From NCBI RefSeq assembly GCF_014203665.1, contig NZ_JACHJN010000005.1:558001-622000 (forward strand): 64,000 nucleotides of DNA, written 5' to 3'. Below the pieces are notes generated by a model. It saw nothing but the letters and a program-made list of their open reading frames with translations. It was not told where the DNA came from and ran no database searches. Of the stretch, positions 44,275 through 54,800 are shown piece after piece; position 1 is the first letter of the stretch, and each line of letters opens with the position of its first letter. Source of the DNA: Saccharothrix tamanrassetensis (lineage in GTDB: Bacteria > Actinomycetota > Actinomycetes > Mycobacteriales > Pseudonocardiaceae). Position numbers and translations under genes: made by a program.

Positions 44275-46038
44275 TCAGTCGTCGTGCTTGGTCTCGCGGT
44301 CGGTGGGCGCCAGGTATTTCTCGGTGGTCTGGTCGACCTCGACGTCGTCCTGGTTCTTGCGCAGCACGGAGTAGTGGGATTCGGAGCGCATCCGTTCGAC
44401 CATGTGGGGGTAGTGCAGTTCGAATGCGGGTCGTTCGGAGCGGATGGGCGGGAGTTCGGTGAAGTTGTGGCGGGGTGGCGGGCTGGAGGTGGCCCATTCC
44501 AGGGAGTTGCCGAAGCCCCAGGGGTCGTCGCGTCCGGCGGGTTCACCGAAGCGGTAGCTTTTGACGATGTTGTAGAGGAAGGGCAGGGTGGAGGCGCCCA
44601 GGACGAAGGCGCCGATGGTGGAGACGGTGTTGAGGCCGGTGAACTGGTCGCCGGGCAGGTAGTCGGCGTAACGGCGGGGCATGCCCTGGTTGCCGAGCCA
44701 GTGGTGGACCAGGAAGGTGAGGTGGAAACCGATGAACGTGGTCCAGAAGTGGACTTTGCCGAGGTGTTCGTCGAGCATCCGGCCGGTCATCTTGGGGAAC
44801 CAGAAGTAGATGCCGGCGTAGGTGGCGAACACGATGGTGCCGAACAGGACGTAGTGGAAGTGAGCCACGACGAAGTAGGTGTCGTGGACGTGGAAGTCGA
44901 TCGGTGGTGAGGCGAGCAGGATGCCGGACAGGCCGCCGAACAGGAACGTCACCAGGAACCCGACGCTGAACAGCATCGGCGATTCGAACGTCAGGTGTCC
45001 TTTCCACATGGTGCCGATCCAGTTGAAGAACTTGATGCCGGTGGGGATGGCGATGATGAACGTGGTGGCGGAGAAGAACAGCATGAGCACCGCGCCGGTG
45101 GCGTACATGTGGTGCGCCCAGACGACCACCGAGTACAGCGCGATGGCGATGGTGGCGTAGACCAGCCCCTTGTAGCCGAAGATCGGTTTGCGGCTGAACA
45201 CCGGCAGGATCTCCGAGACGATGCCGAAGAACGGCAGTGCGACGATGTAGACCTCGGGATGGCCGAAGAACCAGAACAGGTGCTGCCAGAGGATCACGCC
45301 GCCGTTGCCGGCGTCGAACACGTGCGCGCCGAGGTGCCGGTCGGCCAGCAGGCCCAGCAGCGCGGCGGTCAGGATCGGGAACGCCACCAGCACCAGGATG
45401 CTGGTGACCAGGATGTTCCAGGTGAAGATCGGCATCCGGAACATGGTCATGCCCGGTGCCCGCAGGCACACCACGGTGGTGATCATGTTGACCGCGCCCA
45501 GGATGGTGCCCAGACCGCCGATCACCAGCCCGGAGATCCACAGGTCCGCACCCACACCGGGGGTGTGGATCGCGCTGGACAGCGGGGTGTAGGCGGTCCA
45601 GCCGAAGTCCGGCGCGCCCGCCGGGGTGAGGAACGCGCTGACCGCGATCAGCCCGCCGAACAGGTACAGCCAGTAGGACAGGGCGTTGAGGCGCGGGAAC
45701 GCCACGTCCGGCGACCCGATCTGCAGCGGCAGCACGAAGTTGGCGAACCCGAACACGATCGGCGTCGCGTACAGCAGCAGCATGACCGTGCCGTGCATGG
45801 TGAACAGCTGGTTGTACTGCTCGTTGGACAGGAACTGCAGCCCCGGCCGGGCCAGCTCGCCCCGCATCAGCAACGCCATCAACCCACCGACCAGGAAGAA
45901 CCCGAACGACGTGGTCAGATACATCAACCCGATCATCTTGTGATCGGTGGTGCCGAACAGGCGCAGCAGCGCCGAACCCCTCGGACGAGGCCGCCCGGCC
46001 TCCCGGGGCACGATCGGCATCGGCTTCAGCGTCGTCAT
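44275..46038 (-). CDS. ctaD: Cytochrome c oxidase subunit I
   Basis: 587 residues from ATG 46038 (GAGG six bases before). Twelve membrane helices with all metal ligands: Met-His-Gly for haem a, Gly-His-Pro-Glu-Val-Tyr with the CuB His and its cross-linked Tyr, His-His-Met-Tyr for CuB, and Ala-His-Phe-His-Tyr for the two haems. It is the catalytic core of the aa3 proton-pumping oxidase. No ctaC, ctaE or qcr genes are nearby, so it is a solitary copy, typical of actinomycetes with several ctaD genes. It is flanked by DUF3040 and two carboxylate-amine ligase genes. Confidence 0.95.
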   Translation of the reverse strand: MTTLKPMPIVPREAGRPRPRGSALLRLFGTTDHKMIGLMYLTTSFGFFLVGGLMALLMRGELARPGLQFLSNEQYNQLFTMHGTVMLLLYATPIVFGFANFVLPLQIGSPDVAFPRLNALSYWLYLFGGLIAVSAFLTPAGAPDFGWTAYTPLSSAIHTPGVGADLWISGLVIGGLGTILGAVNMITTVVCLRAPGMTMFRMPIFTWNILVTSILVLVAFPILTAALLGLLADRHLGAHVFDAGNGGVILWQHLFWFFGHPEVYIVALPFFGIVSEILPVFSRKPIFGYKGLVYATIAIALYSVVVWAHHMYATGAVLMLFFSATTFIIAIPTGIKFFNWIGTMWKGHLTFESPMLFSVGFLVTFLFGGLSGILLASPPIDFHVHDTYFVVAHFHYVLFGTIVFATYAGIYFWFPKMTGRMLDEHLGKVHFWTTFIGFHLTFLVHHWLGNQGMPRRYADYLPGDQFTGLNTVSTIGAFVLGASTLPFLYNIVKSYRFGEPAGRDDPWGFGNSLEWATSSPPPRHNFTELPPIRSERPAFELHYPHMVERMRSESHYSVLRKNQDDVEVDQTTEKYLAPTDRETKHDD

Positions 46039-46329
46039 GACCATCCTCGGCTTACTTGGGCAGGGCACGGGTCCGCCGGGGCGGACGACCGCTCTCACGT
46101 CCCCCGCAGCTACCCGGAGCCGCCGGAGACCCGCCCGATTACCCGGCTCCGGTGCTCTTATTCGCCTGTGCCCGCAGTTCACCCGTTCGTCCCGGTTCCG
46201 CGACCTGTTCCGGTCCCGACACGCCGGCGCACGTCCCGGCTGCCACCGCACCTCCCGGCCGCCGGCGTTTCGCCCCTCCGATCAGCCGGGTACCTCGGAT
46301 ACCTGGGCCGAACGCCGCCGGAGGCCACT

Positions 46330-47472
46330 TTGGACGCCTTGCCACCTGCCCTCACGCTGGGCGTCGAAGAGGAGTTCCTGCTGGTGGACCCCCGGACCGG
46401 GGAGCCGGCACCACACGGCCGCGAGGTCGCGGAGGCGGCCCGCCGGCGCTTCGGGGTGGACCTCGACGTCGAACTGGTCGCCGCCCAGGTCGAAACCCGC
46501 ACCGCCGTGTGTCACGACCTGGCCGACGTGCGCGGGCAACTGCACGGGCTCCGCATGGTGGCCGCCGAAACCGCGCGTGGTCTGGGCTGCCGGCTGCTCG
46601 CGGTCGGTGTGGCGCCGGTGGGTGGGCCGGACCTGCGGACCGGCAGCGAAGACCGCTACCGGCGGCTCGCCGGGGACTACCGGCTCCTGGCCGCCGAACA
46701 GTCCATCTGCGGCTGTCACGTACACGTCGCCGTGCCGGATCCGGAGACGGCGGTGCGGGTGTGCAACCACGTGCGGCCGTGGCTTCCGGTGCTCGGTACG
46801 GTGACGGCGAACTCCCCGTTCGCCCGCGGCCTCGACACCGGCTACGCCAGCTGGCGTTCGATCGTCTGGGCGCGCTGGCCCAGCGCCGGTCCTCCGCCCT
46901 ACTTCGAGTCGCCGGAGCACTACGAGTCGACGTGCAACATGATGGTGGAGTCGGGTGCCGCCCACGACCTGAGGAACATCTACTGGGACGTCCGGCCGTC
47001 CTCCCACCTGCCCACCGTGGAGGTGCGGGTCGCCGACGTCGCGGCCACGGTGGACGAAGCGGTGTTGCTGGCCGCCTTGGTGCGCGGGCTCGTCGCCACC
47101 GCGCTGGCCGGCCTCCGCCGGGGACTGCCGGCGCCACCCGTGCCCACCGAGGTGTTGCGCGCCGCGATGTGGCGTGCGGCGCGGGACGGCATCACCGGCA
47201 TGTCCCTCGACGTGTTCTCCGGACGGCTCGAACCCACCCGGTTGCTGCTGGACCGCCTGGTGCACCACGTCCGGGACCATCTCGGCGCAGCCGACCTCGA
47301 CCTCGTCCGCCACCGGCTGTCAGCTCTGGACGCCGATGGCGGCGGTGCGGCCAGGCAACGACAAGCCTTCGCCCGCGCAGGCAGGATGTCCGACGTGCTG
47401 GAGCTGCTGGCGCGCGACACCTTGTCCGGTTCGGAGACGTGGACCGATGAGCCGTCCACACCGACCGCGTGA
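46330..47472 (+). CDS. YbdK-type carboxylate-amine ligase, paralogue 2
   Basis: 380 residues from TTG 46330, chosen because GGAGG lies seven bases upstream and the protein then begins right at the domain. It has the same blocks as paralogue 1: Leu-Gly-Val-Glu-Glu-Glu-Phe-Leu-Leu-Val-Asp, Gln-Val-Glu-Thr-Arg-Thr, Cys-Gly-Cys-His-Val-His-Val-Ala, Ser-Trp-Arg-Ser, Trp-Asp-Val-Arg-Pro-Ser-Ser-His. The two are similar over the whole length. Divergent from ctaD across 291 bases. Reaction: ATP-dependent carboxylate-amine ligation, substrates unknown. Confidence 0.85.
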   Translation: MDALPPALTLGVEEEFLLVDPRTGEPAPHGREVAEAARRRFGVDLDVELVAAQVETRTAVCHDLADVRGQLHGLRMVAAETARGLGCRLLAVGVAPVGGPDLRTGSEDRYRRLAGDYRLLAAEQSICGCHVHVAVPDPETAVRVCNHVRPWLPVLGTVTANSPFARGLDTGYASWRSIVWARWPSAGPPPYFESPEHYESTCNMMVESGAAHDLRNIYWDVRPSSHLPTVEVRVADVAATVDEAVLLAALVRGLVATALAGLRRGLPAPPVPTEVLRAAMWRAARDGITGMSLDVFSGRLEPTRLLLDRLVHHVRDHLGAADLDLVRHRLSALDADGGGAARQRQAFARAGRMSDVLELLARDTLSGSETWTDEPSTPTA

Positions 47473-48182
47473 CTCGGCTTCAGCGGTCCGCAGGAGCTCT
47501 CTGCCGGCCGTGAGGCATCAGCTGGTCCGGCGAGGAGGTGGTGCGGTGCAGGAACCCGTCGTCCTGTCGGACCGGTCGGTGGTCAGTCCGGTGGCTCGAC
47601 TGCGGCGGCGTCGTGGCGGACGTCCTGCCCGGTCGGTGTCGTGCGCTCGACGTTCGGAACCTCCACATCCAGGTCTTCCAGTCGTGGCGTGCCGGGGGAG
47701 TGGGGCGGGTCGGGGTTGATCGGTGCGTTGTCGCCTTCGGTCACCGGAGGCGGTTACCCGGGCGATCGGACTTCAAGCGGCTCGATCGACTGATGTCGGA
47801 GCAGCGCAGCCACCCTGACCATCGGCTGCGGGGACCTGCTCGACAGCGGATTCCACCTGTGAGTACGAGTACCCGACGGCATCAACGCCACCGGAAGCCG
47901 CCTCCATGTTGCCGAACAGAGGAAGGACACCCGTTGGTCCAGTGGGCGCCGGTGGGCGACGAATGTCCGTACTTCATGCCTCGCTACAGCATCCAGCGAT
48001 CGAGGCAGGTCGTGGGTGTCGTAGTGCAGTTCCCGCAGGGATCGCGGCGCCTCGCGCGGCCCTGCGACTGCGGTGGCGGTGGACATCCGGCCGACTCCGG
48101 TGTGGTGTGGATCTCACACGGTCTGATGCAACCGATCGCCGCCGGCGGCTGTATCTGGGTCGGTCGATGAGGGGCGGTGCGG
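47473..48182. other. 710-base region without a convincing gene
   Basis: Both strands have open frames here, but none has normal wobble bias with a ribosome site or recognisable family. It may hold decayed sequence. The last 80 bases should carry the promoter of the sigma factor gene. Confidence 0.4.
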
Positions 48183-48689
48183 GTGGATCGGCTGGATTTC
48201 ACGCCGTTGGTGGTCGGTCGTGCTGCGGCGTGGCGGAGGTTGGCGTTCCTGATCTGCGGTGATTGGCAGGGTGCCGAGGATCTGGTGCAGACGGCGGTGA
48301 TGCGGCTGTACCGGCAGTGGCATCGGTTGGACGCCGAGGGTGTGGAGGGTTATGCCCGGCAGGTGATCTCGCGGTTGGCGATCGACGCGGCGAAGAAGCG
48401 GTCGCGGTTCGGCGAGGTGCGTGCGGAGTTGCCGGAGCGGGCGTCGGTAGGGCAGGGGTCGCCGGAGGACGCGATGGACGTGCGGACGGCTTTGGCCGGT
48501 GTGCCGGCCGGTCAGCGCGCGGTGCTGGTGCTGCGGTTCTACCTGGACCTGTCGGTGGCGGAGACGGCCGAGGCGTTGGGGATCGGGACCGGGACCGTGA
48601 AGTCGCAGTGCGCGCGGGGACTGGAGACGTTGAGGACGCTGCTGCTCGGCGCGGATCCGGCTGTGCGGGCACCGCAGGAGAGGAAGTGA
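48183..48689 (+). CDS. SigE-family ECF sigma factor
   Basis: 168 residues from GTG 48183, with GAGGGG eight bases before it. Region 2 (Asp-Trp-Gln-Gly-Ala-Glu-Asp-Leu-Val-Gln) and region 4 (Val-Pro-Ala-Gly-Gln-Arg-Ala-Val-Leu-Val-Leu-Arg-Phe, then Gly-Thr-Gly-Thr-Val-Lys-Ser-Gln) are clear. Members of this SANT/SigE-like actinobacterial group are normally paired with a membrane protein, as here: the next gene overlaps by GTGA. Target promoters unknown. Confidence 0.9.
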   Translation: MDRLDFTPLVVGRAAAWRRLAFLICGDWQGAEDLVQTAVMRLYRQWHRLDAEGVEGYARQVISRLAIDAAKKRSRFGEVRAELPERASVGQGSPEDAMDVRTALAGVPAGQRAVLVLRFYLDLSVAETAEALGIGTGTVKSQCARGLETLRTLLLGADPAVRAPQERK

Positions 48690-49282
48690 CGGACATGACC
48701 GTGGGCAGGGAACTTTTCGAGCGGGCACTGGACGGCGAACCGCCACTCGGGCTGGACGTGGCGGCGTTGGAACGGGCCGAAGCGCGCCGTGCGCGACGGC
48801 TCCGGTTCGCAGTGCCGCTGGCCGCGGCGTCCGTGGCGGCTGTGGTGATCGGCGGCGGCGTCGCCCTCACCGGAGGGTTCGGCACGCTCGGCGGTGGTCC
48901 TGCGTCCGCCGGCTCGCAGCCCGTGCCCGGGACCGCGCCGCCGGGCAACCCGGAGGCGGGCTACTGCTACCGCACGGCCGACATCGGTAGCCGCGAGGTC
49001 AACCAGCACCTGCTGTTCGGCATCGCCGGCGACGGACCGGACGGCCGCGGCGACATCACCGGCGAGATCATGTCCATCTGCGCCGACGCGTGGAAGAACA
49101 ACCACGCCGGCTGGAACAAGGCCTCGCCCACGATCGAGGGGTCGGCTCATCCGGTGCCCGCGCTGGTGGCCTGCGTACTGGACGGCCGCGCCGTCGATGC
49201 AATGGAAGGGGCCGTCGCGGTCTTCCCCGGCGGGCCCGACACCTGCGCAGGCCTCGGTCTACCGGTCGCCGACCTCGGTTGA
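48686..49282 (+). CDS. Single-pass membrane partner of the sigma factor
   Basis: 198 residues from GTG 48686 (GTGA overlap, AGGAG upstream); ATG 48695 is possible. A short cytoplasmic N-terminus (about 35 residues with a helix Leu-Glu-Arg-Ala-Glu-Ala-Arg) is followed by one membrane helix (about 38-62) and a 135-residue outer domain with four Cys. The position and layout suggest an anti-sigma factor, but no zinc His-x3-Cys-x2-Cys motif is present. A hairpin (49331-49371) follows. Confidence 0.75.
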   Translation: MTDMTVGRELFERALDGEPPLGLDVAALERAEARRARRLRFAVPLAAASVAAVVIGGGVALTGGFGTLGGGPASAGSQPVPGTAPPGNPEAGYCYRTADIGSREVNQHLLFGIAGDGPDGRGDITGEIMSICADAWKNNHAGWNKASPTIEGSAHPVPALVACVLDGRAVDAMEGAVAVFPGGPDTCAGLGLPVADLG

Positions 49283-49651
49283 GAGAGGACCCGGCCTCGC
49301 AGACGAATCAGACCCGGAAGTAGTCCCGCACCGGGCGAGGCCGCGAGAATCACCTCGGAGGCCTCGCCCGGTGGCGCTGCGCACTGCCGGACGCTTGGTG
49401 AGGCCGGCGTTGCTGCTTGTGGTGGCCTGCGTAGGCCTTGGAGAAGGTCGTCCATGGATCTCTCCCGCGAGGAGAAGTGGTCGAGGAGTCGGCGTCGGAT
49501 GCCGCCGATGTTCCGTTCGCGGGGCGTCCATCGGGGGTGCTTGGGCGTTGCGGACGTGATCATCGCTTCGCGTTCGGGTGCCCTGCCGATCCCGACGTGG
49601 ACACCCGCGGCGTCCGAGTGCGAACGCCGTCCCGGCTGCCCTACGCCGGCT
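49283..49651. other. 369-base intergenic region with terminator
   Basis: Apart from the hairpin at 49331-49371 I find no gene with convincing bias between the sigma-factor unit and the convergent membrane protein gene. Confidence 0.4.
49331..49371 (+). terminator. Hairpin terminator of the sigma factor unit
   Basis: CCGGGCGAGGCC (49331-49342) and GGCCTCGCCCGG (49360-49371) form a perfect 12-base stem with a 17-base loop, 48 bases after the stop codon. No T-run. Confidence 0.7.
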
Positions 49652-50305
49652 TCACCGCGGTCGGTTCCGCCATCGGTCCACGAGGATGTTGCCCACCAGA
49701 CAACCCAGAGCGGCAAAGATGATCAAAATGCCGTTCCGGCCTTGCGCGGCGGTGAACTCCGAGCCGGTGGTCGGAGTCACCACGGATGTCGACAGCAGCA
49801 CGATGACGGCGATCGCGATCATCGTGAGAACCGGGGTCGACGTCGCGATCATGCTTCCGGGCGTGCAGCGTGCGAGTAGCTTTCCAAGGTACGTCGGGAA
49901 CGACATCTCAGTCGCTTTGGCCAGTCTCCACCGCGTTGCAAACAGTGTCCCGGCCAGCACCAAGAGTACGGCGTCGGCCGCCAGGTTCCGACTCAGCGAC
50001 CCTTGCCCGACCGAGACGTTGATGAAGTAGGAACCAAAGCCACCTGCCAGGAGCAAGACGGTCAAGGTGCGCACCCATCCCGCTACGATCCGCGAAGTGT
50101 GGCGGATACCGCCAGATGCCACCTGTGGCGCCGGTGAGGACGAGGATGCCAGGTGGAAGTGAATCCCACCGTGCACGGCGCTTGCTTGCACCGATGCGCC
50201 GTGCACGTCCCCGATCAACTCGTTCCGAGCCTGTGGCGGCGTTGGGAGCGTGCTTCCGGACGGCTCCGACTCTGCATCAGGACTGTGTGGCGTAACGCTT
50301 TCCAT
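49652..50305 (-). CDS. Four-helix membrane protein with an N-terminal RHIM-like motif
   Basis: 217 residues from ATG 50305 (CGGAGAA upstream). After a polar tail, residues N28-H51 carry the pattern Asn-x3-Gly-x-Val-x-Gly-x-x-Val-Gln-Ala-x3-His-Gly-Gly-x-His-Phe-His. This matches the actinobacterial bacterial-amyloid-signalling (PP/RHIM-like) motif as I know it; its core here is V39-Q40-A41, corresponding to the Val/Ile-Gln-x-Gly core of RHIMs. Four hydrophobic helices follow at about 80-98, 108-126, 150-172 and 188-208. In known systems such motifs couple an NLR-type sensor to an effector by amyloid templating; a membrane domain would be a possible lytic effector. No partner is adjacent. Wobble GC is lower here than in neighbours. 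Confidence 0.65.
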   Translation of the reverse strand: MESVTPHSPDAESEPSGSTLPTPPQARNELIGDVHGASVQASAVHGGIHFHLASSSSPAPQVASGGIRHTSRIVAGWVRTLTVLLLAGGFGSYFINVSVGQGSLSRNLAADAVLLVLAGTLFATRWRLAKATEMSFPTYLGKLLARCTPGSMIATSTPVLTMIAIAVIVLLSTSVVTPTTGSEFTAAQGRNGILIIFAALGCLVGNILVDRWRNRPR

Positions 50306-51162
50306 CCGATCGTTCTCCGAGGTCGCTGGTCCAACGTGTACGTCGTGTTTCCAGGCAGCTCAACCGATCCGTGCTACCGCTACCGCTTTGAATCCAATCG
50401 TGTGGAGTTCACGGTGCTGAGGACGTGACTGCTTCCGCGTGACCAGATGCTAGTTCCCGCCGTCTGTTCAGGGGGTCTCGCTCGTGCGACACGCCGAAAG
50501 ACTGCTGTGCATGCTCTGTCACGCGCTGTCCGCAAAATTGCAGAGAAGGTTGCGGCGGCGGTATCGGCGTCACGGGCAGCTGCTGTCCGTCGCCCACAGG
50601 AGACCGGACGGTGCTGCATGCCGAGGTGACCAGTTGCCGGTCAGTGACTCGGTTGTGTGGCAACACATGACCAGCATTTCCTGAACGGGCCTGATCCAAG
50701 CTCTCGCGCGATGAGGTCGGAGGAGAGGCATAAGGCGGGAGGTTGCTGATCGAACGGTGATTCCGCGGCGATAAGAACCAGTGGAACGCGTCACCGCTCG
50801 GCATCATGAAGCGGGCGATGTTCACGGAGAACGGCCTGTCGCTGATGGACCTCCTCACCACCGAGTTGCTGCGTGCCTGCTGTTCCCGTTCAGACATGGT
50901 CTGTGGACCGCGATCCTGGGCGGCGTGCTGTTCCTGCACAGCGCCCGCGAGCAAGTCGGGCGCCAGCGCTCGCGGCTGTCCGGGGTCCGCAGGCGCTATC
51001 GGCCGAAGGAATGCACGAGCGTCGACGCCGGCCGTAAGAGGTCAGCATGCCGCTGCGGCGGTGGGAACCCACGAGGCTGGCGCAGCTCAGGGACGGGGAC
51101 GCCTCATGTGACGAAAACGCGGATCACCTTGTCGGCCCGCTCCGCACGACGTCGGCGACCAA
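50306..51162. other. 857-base region, mostly non-coding, with a possible broken ORF
   Basis: Lower GC than average in 50400-50800 and no credible intact gene. At 50806-51010 a frame starting Met-Lys-Arg-Ala-Met-Phe-Thr changes after about 23 codons into another frame with a hydrophobic Trp-Thr-Ala-Ile-Leu-Gly-Gly-Val-Leu-Phe-Leu stretch. This may be a decayed small membrane-protein gene. Confidence 0.35.
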
Positions 51163-51561
51163 TCAATCGCCGGGTGACGATGTTCGTGCCCCGGTCGGTC
51201 CGCCCAGCGCGGCGAGCGCATGGTCGAGTCGCGGGTAGACGGGCAGCTCCTCGTCGAGGTTCGTCGCCTGGATCGGTCGCAGCACCGCGCGGTGGGCGGC
51301 TGCGATGACGAAGGCGGTGCCTCGTCGCTCGGCGTGCTGCGCTGCTTCGACCAGCAGGGCCAAGCCGCTGGAGGAGAGGAAGGTCACCTCGGTGAGGTCC
51401 AGCACGAGGGGCCCGCCCGCTACGTCCAGCCGGACGAGGAGTTCGCCTCGCACCACCTCGGTGGTCTGCATGTCCAGCTCCCCGGCGATCCGCAACACCG
51501 GCACGTCGCCGATCGTGTCGGCGCGGACGGTGATCGGCGCCGACGTGGGCTCCTCGCTCAT
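51163..51561 (-). CDS. STAS-domain anti-anti-sigma factor
   Basis: 132 residues from ATG 51561 with AGGAGG upstream. STAS fold with Val-Leu-Arg-Ile-Ala-Gly-Glu-Leu-Asp and the phosphorylation loop Phe-Leu-Ser-Ser-Ser-Gly-Leu-Ala-Leu. It should bind an RsbW-type kinase when unphosphorylated. Divergent from the giant kinase-phosphatase gene, whose SpoIIE domain is a likely activator of it. Confidence 0.87.
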   Translation of the reverse strand: MSEEPTSAPITVRADTIGDVPVLRIAGELDMQTTEVVRGELLVRLDVAGGPLVLDLTEVTFLSSSGLALLVEAAQHAERRGTAFVIAAAHRAVLRPIQATNLDEELPVYPRLDHALAALGGPTGARTSSPGD

Positions 51562-51823
51562 GGGCGGCCTCCTGCCGTTGGTGTACATCCTCGACGAGCG
51601 GCGTCACCCCGCGTTCCGCTGCCAACGGGTGACGGTAGTCGGCCGCCGGCAGTCACACATGACCAGTGGTCGACATCAGGACCGGGCGTGCGGGTCGATC
51701 TCCGGCAAGCGGCGCCCTCGCGGCTCTGCGCTGTCGGGAAAAGAGACGGTCAGGCCGGTAGGCTGCAGCGATGCGGGCCCGGGTCCGCTGATCATGCGGT
51801 TCCCGTGGACGAGAGGGTGGCCG

Positions 51824-54800
51824 GTGGCGCGGTCTGGTGACGGGGAGCGGGCACCGCAAGTGGAGGACGTGTTCTCCGCCGATGGTGAAATCGGGGCGGA
51901 CCTCGCGGTGGTGGACTGGGCCGCCACGCCGCTCGGGCCGCCGGACGGGTGGCCGCAGAGCCTGCGCACAGCGGTGAGCATCGTGCTGTCGTCCCGGTTC
52001 TCCATGTGGATGGCGTGGGGCCCGGAGTTGACGTTCTTCTGCAACGCCGCCTACCGGCGCGACACGCTGGCCCGGAAGTACCCGTGGGCGCTGGGCCGCC
52101 CGGCCAACGAGGTGTGGGCCGAGATCTGGGGCGACATCGGCCCCCGGATCGAGAAGGTGCTGACCACCGGCACCGCGACGTGGGACGAGGGACTGCTGCT
52201 GTTCCTGGAGCGGTCCGGCTACCCCGAGGAGACCTACCACACGTTCTCCTACAGCCCGCTGCACGACGACGCGGGCGCGGTGGTGGGCATGCTCTGCGTG
52301 GTCAGCGAGGACACCGACCGCGTCATCGGCGAGCGGCGGATGGCCACGCTGCGGGACCTCGGCTCCGACCCGAGGGTGGTGCGCACCGAGCAGGAAACGC
52401 TCGCCTTCGTCGCCCGGCAGCTCGAGCGGAACTTCCGCGACCTGCCGTTCACGCTGACGTACCTGTTCGACGACGAGGGCCGGGCCCGGCTGGCGGCGTC
52501 GACGGGCATCCCCACCGGGCACCCGGCCGCGCCCGACGTGCTGGACCCGGATGACGAGAGGGCGCCGTGGCCGGTGTCGGAGCCCGCCCGGGGAGAGGCG
52601 GCGCTGGTGGAGCTGGACGGCCCGCCGTTCGGGGACCTGCCGTTCGGGGACTGGTCCGCACCGCCCGCGCAGGCGTTGGCGGTGCCGCTGCCGCAGCAGG
52701 GCGGCGCGCCGGTCGGGTTCCTGGTGGCCGGGTTGAACCGGTACCGGCCGCTGGACGAGGGCTACCGGGGCTTCGTCGAGCTGGTGGCCGGGCAGGTGGC
52801 GGCGGGCATCGCCAGCGCCCGCGGCTACCAGGCGCAGCAGCGGCGGGCGGAGGAGCTGGCGGAGCTGGACCGTGCCAAGACCGCGTTCTTCTCCAACATC
52901 AGCCACGAGTTCCGCACGCCGCTGACCCTGATCATGGGGCCGCTGGAGGAGCTGCGCCGCCGCCTGGGCGACTCCGACGCGCGGACCCGCGAGGAGCTGG
53001 AAGTGGTGCGCCGCAACGGGTTGCGGCTGAGCAAGCTGGTCAACACGCTGTTGGACTTCGCCCGTTTCGAGGCCGGCCGCATGCAGGCCCGGTACGAACC
53101 GGTGGACCTGTCCACCGTCACCGCCGAGCTGGCCAGCGTCTTCCGCTCCGCCGTCGACCGGGCCGGCCTGGAGTACGTGATCGACTGCCCGGCGTTGGGC
53201 GAGCCGGTCCACGTGGACCGGGGCATGTGGGAGAAGGTCCTGCTCAACCTGCTGTCCAACGCGCTGAAGTTCACCTTCGACGGTTCCATCCGGGTCGCGG
53301 TGCGAGCGGAGGGCACGCACGCCGTGGTGACCGTGGCGGACACGGGCACCGGCGTGCCCGCCGCGGAACTGCCCAGGCTGTTCGAGCGGTTCCACCGCAT
53401 CGAGAACGCCCGTTCGAGGTCCAACGAGGGCAGCGGGATCGGGCTGGCGCTGGTGCGGGAACTGGTGGGTCTGCACGGCGGCACGATCTCCGCCGACAGC
53501 AGCGAAGGTGTCGGCACCACCTTCACCATCCGTCTGCCCTTCGGCACCGCCCACCTGCCGGCCGACTCGCTGGTGCCCGCCGCCGGCGATTTGGCGGTCT
53601 CCGCCACCGCCGACCCGTTCGTGCAGGAGGCGCTGCGCTGGCTGCCCGGCGACGAACCCGACGATCCGGCCCTCTTCGGCCCGGCCGCCGACCCCGGTGC
53701 GGTCGTCGCCGCCCGGGTGCTGATCGCCGACGACAACGCCGACATGCGCGAGTACCTCGCCCGCATCCTGACCGGCGTCGGCTACCACGTCGACACGGTC
53801 GACGACGGCCGGCGTGCGCTGGACGCGGCCCGCGAGCACGTCCCGGACCTCGTGGTCAGCGACGTGATGATGCCCCGCCTGGACGGGCTCGCGCTGGTGG
53901 CGGCCCTGCGAGCCGACTCGCGCACCGCGTCGGTGCCGGTCCTGCTGCTGTCGGCCCGTGCGGGGCAGGAGGCGTCGATCGAGGGCCTGCGGGCCGGCGC
54001 CGACGACTACCTGGTCAAGCCGTTCGCGGCGGCCGAACTGCTGGCGCGGGTGCGGGCGAACGTGGAACTGGCCCGGCTGCGCGGCCACCACGCGCGCTGG
54101 CGCACCGCGCTGGTGGACTCCCTGCAGGAGGCGTTCTTCGTCTGCGACGCGGACGGAGCCGTCATCGAGATCAACACCGCGTTCACCGACATCCTCGGAT
54201 ACGGCGCCGACGGCCTGCCCTACACCCCCGTCCACCCGTGGTGGCCCGACGCCGAGACCGATCCCGAGGCCCACGGGCAGGTCGCCGCCGCCTTCGCGGC
54301 ACTGCTGGAACGGCGGCAGGGCAGCCGCACCATCCCCGTCACCCACCGGGACGGGCACCGGCTGTGGATCAGCGCCGCCATCAACGAAGCCCGGTCGCCC
54401 GACAGCGGACGCCCGGTGATGGTCGGTACCTTCCGCGACGTCACCGCCGAGCACTACGCCGTCCAACGCGACACCGCGCTCGCGGCGCTGAGCACCCGCC
54501 TGTCCGAGGCCACCAGCCTGGCCGACGCGCTGACCGGCGCCTTGGCCGAACTCCAGGGCCTGTGGCGCGCCAGGAGCGTGCTGGCCGCCGTCTTCGACCA
54601 CGGCGACGAGCCGGCACTGACCGCCACCGACCCGTCGGCGGCCTGGCACCGGCTCACCGAGTCCCGACGCCGGGCGCTGACCGAGCTGCGCCGGCACCCG
54701 CCGCTCACCCCGGTCGGGGAGCAGACCGGCGCGGGGATCCGGCTCAACCACCCCGACGGCCCGTTGGTGCTGTGGGTCGACACGGGTGACCACCGACCGT

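Noticed and set aside
47473..48182. Several overlapping frames on both strands
   Set aside because: None has a ribosome site, proper codon bias and a recognisable family at once.
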